Positions 5,261 through 5,637 of a DNA stretch of 5,637 nucleotides are shown piece by piece. This DNA comes from Clostridia bacterium (lineage in GTDB: Bacteria; Bacillota_A; Clostridia; Lachnospirales; Lachnospiraceae). Made by a program: the position numbers and the translations under genes. Positions within the stretch are counted from its first letter, which is position 1. Each line of letters begins with the position of its first letter. The notes beneath the pieces are model-generated. The model saw nothing but the letters and a program-made list of their open reading frames with translations. It ran no database searches and was not told where the DNA came from. Where the stretch lies: contig JAAYYM010000340.1 in NCBI GenBank assembly GCA_012515365.1, forward strand, positions 1-5,637, read 5' to 3'.

Positions 5261-5637
5261 CTAATATACAGTGATCAATGAAGTAGTTAAAACTCCCGAG
5301 CCGTCCCTTGCCCTGATTATAATTCTTGCTGTTCCTTTTTTATGCGCACTCAGTATTCCTGCGTCCGACACGGATACAATGCCCGGCGCGGTACTGTGAA
5401 ATTCATATTCCGAATAGGCTCTTGAAGGATTTGATGTTGGATCCAGTGTATATTGTGTTCCCGGATAAAGTCCTATCTTTTTTTGTGATTTCACCAAATG
5501 GATCGATTTTGTAGCAGGACAGATCAGAACATTCTGTGAGATTACAGCTGTTCCACTTCTTACCGATGCCACTACGGTAAGCTCCTTTGGATAGGATAGA
5601 TCCCTGCTGACAGTCACTGCTCCACTTGATGGATTGA
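5261..5637 (-). CDS. Ig-like (Big_2) domain protein, 5' end cut off
   Basis: The frame is open from the right edge to a TAG at 5261-5263, giving 124 visible C-terminal residues; the true start lies outside the window. Residues about 1-43 (GAVTVSRDLSYPKELTVVAS) look like the closing strands of one Ig-like domain. Residues about 46-124 form a second one with the bacterial Ig-like group 2 pattern: LYPGTQYTLDPTSNPS, then STAPGIVSVSDAGILSAHKKGTARI and a final strand ending LITVY. Such repeats usually build extracellular, surface-attached or secreted proteins. The chain ends right after the Ig domain, so no C-terminal sorting signal or membrane anchor is present; any signal peptide or other domain would be upstream. 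The in-frame GTG at 5617 is not a credible start. It ends 34 bases before holA. Confidence 0.82.
   Translation of the reverse strand, partial: NPSSGAVTVSRDLSYPKELTVVASVRSGTAVISQNVLICPATKSIHLVKSQKKIGLYPGTQYTLDPTSNPSRAYSEYEFHSTAPGIVSVSDAGILSAHKKGTARIIIRARDGSGVLTTSLITVY

Noticed and set aside
5326..5514. Plus-strand open frame antisense to the Ig-like gene
   Set aside because: The minus-strand Big_2 pattern explains this DNA.
1..5637. CRISPR array, insertion sequence, tRNA or rRNA, prophage or defence system
   Set aside because: No spaced identical repeats, transposase or integrase motifs, terminal inverted repeats, or RNA-gene landmarks were seen.

Overview
The window looks like a chromosomal segment of a motile, anaerobic Firmicute of the Clostridia, most likely Lachnospiraceae. 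This is inferred from the moderately AT-rich sequence, strong AGGAGG-type ribosome binding sites, a MutY with a CVPNG-type cysteine cluster, a DUF1653 protein and small flagellin/FlaG proteins. It was not tested by any search. All eight supported genes lie on the minus strand, so transcription runs from high to low coordinates. No RNA gene, IS element, CRISPR array or convincing intrinsic terminator was seen.

In transcription order: (1) at the right edge (5261-5635) is the C-terminal end of an Ig-like (Big_2) repeat protein, probably exported. (2) holA, the DNA polymerase III delta subunit, follows after 34 bases. (3) A 79-residue helical protein of unknown function follows holA closely, probably co-transcribed with it. 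(4) A 160-base gap then holds a near-consensus vegetative promoter (TTGAAA-17-TACAAT) and, upstream of it, a set of TTTACA repeats. (5) This promoter leads into a compact row of four genes: a FlaG-family protein, a short atypical flagellin, a DUF1653 protein and mutY. Gaps are 21, 30 and about 12 bases. (6) A separate transcription unit with its own extended -10 candidate begins a family 2 glycosyltransferase, which runs off the left edge.

The most interesting part is the flagellar pair. The flagellin lacks the usual first ~17 residues of the D0 helix, yet it has its own perfect ribosome binding site, so the short N terminus looks genuine. Two RNA-level structures sit in this pair. One is a perfect five-base-pair inverted repeat with a GGA loop that contains the flaG Shine-Dalgarno sequence. 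The other is a ten-base-pair hairpin in the last codons of flaG, just upstream of the flagellin ribosome binding site. Together with a sigma-A-like rather than sigma-28-like promoter and the linkage to mutY, they suggest an orphan flagellar locus controlled partly after transcription. mutY itself carries an 18-base in-frame tandem repeat at its 5' end that creates several alternative starts.
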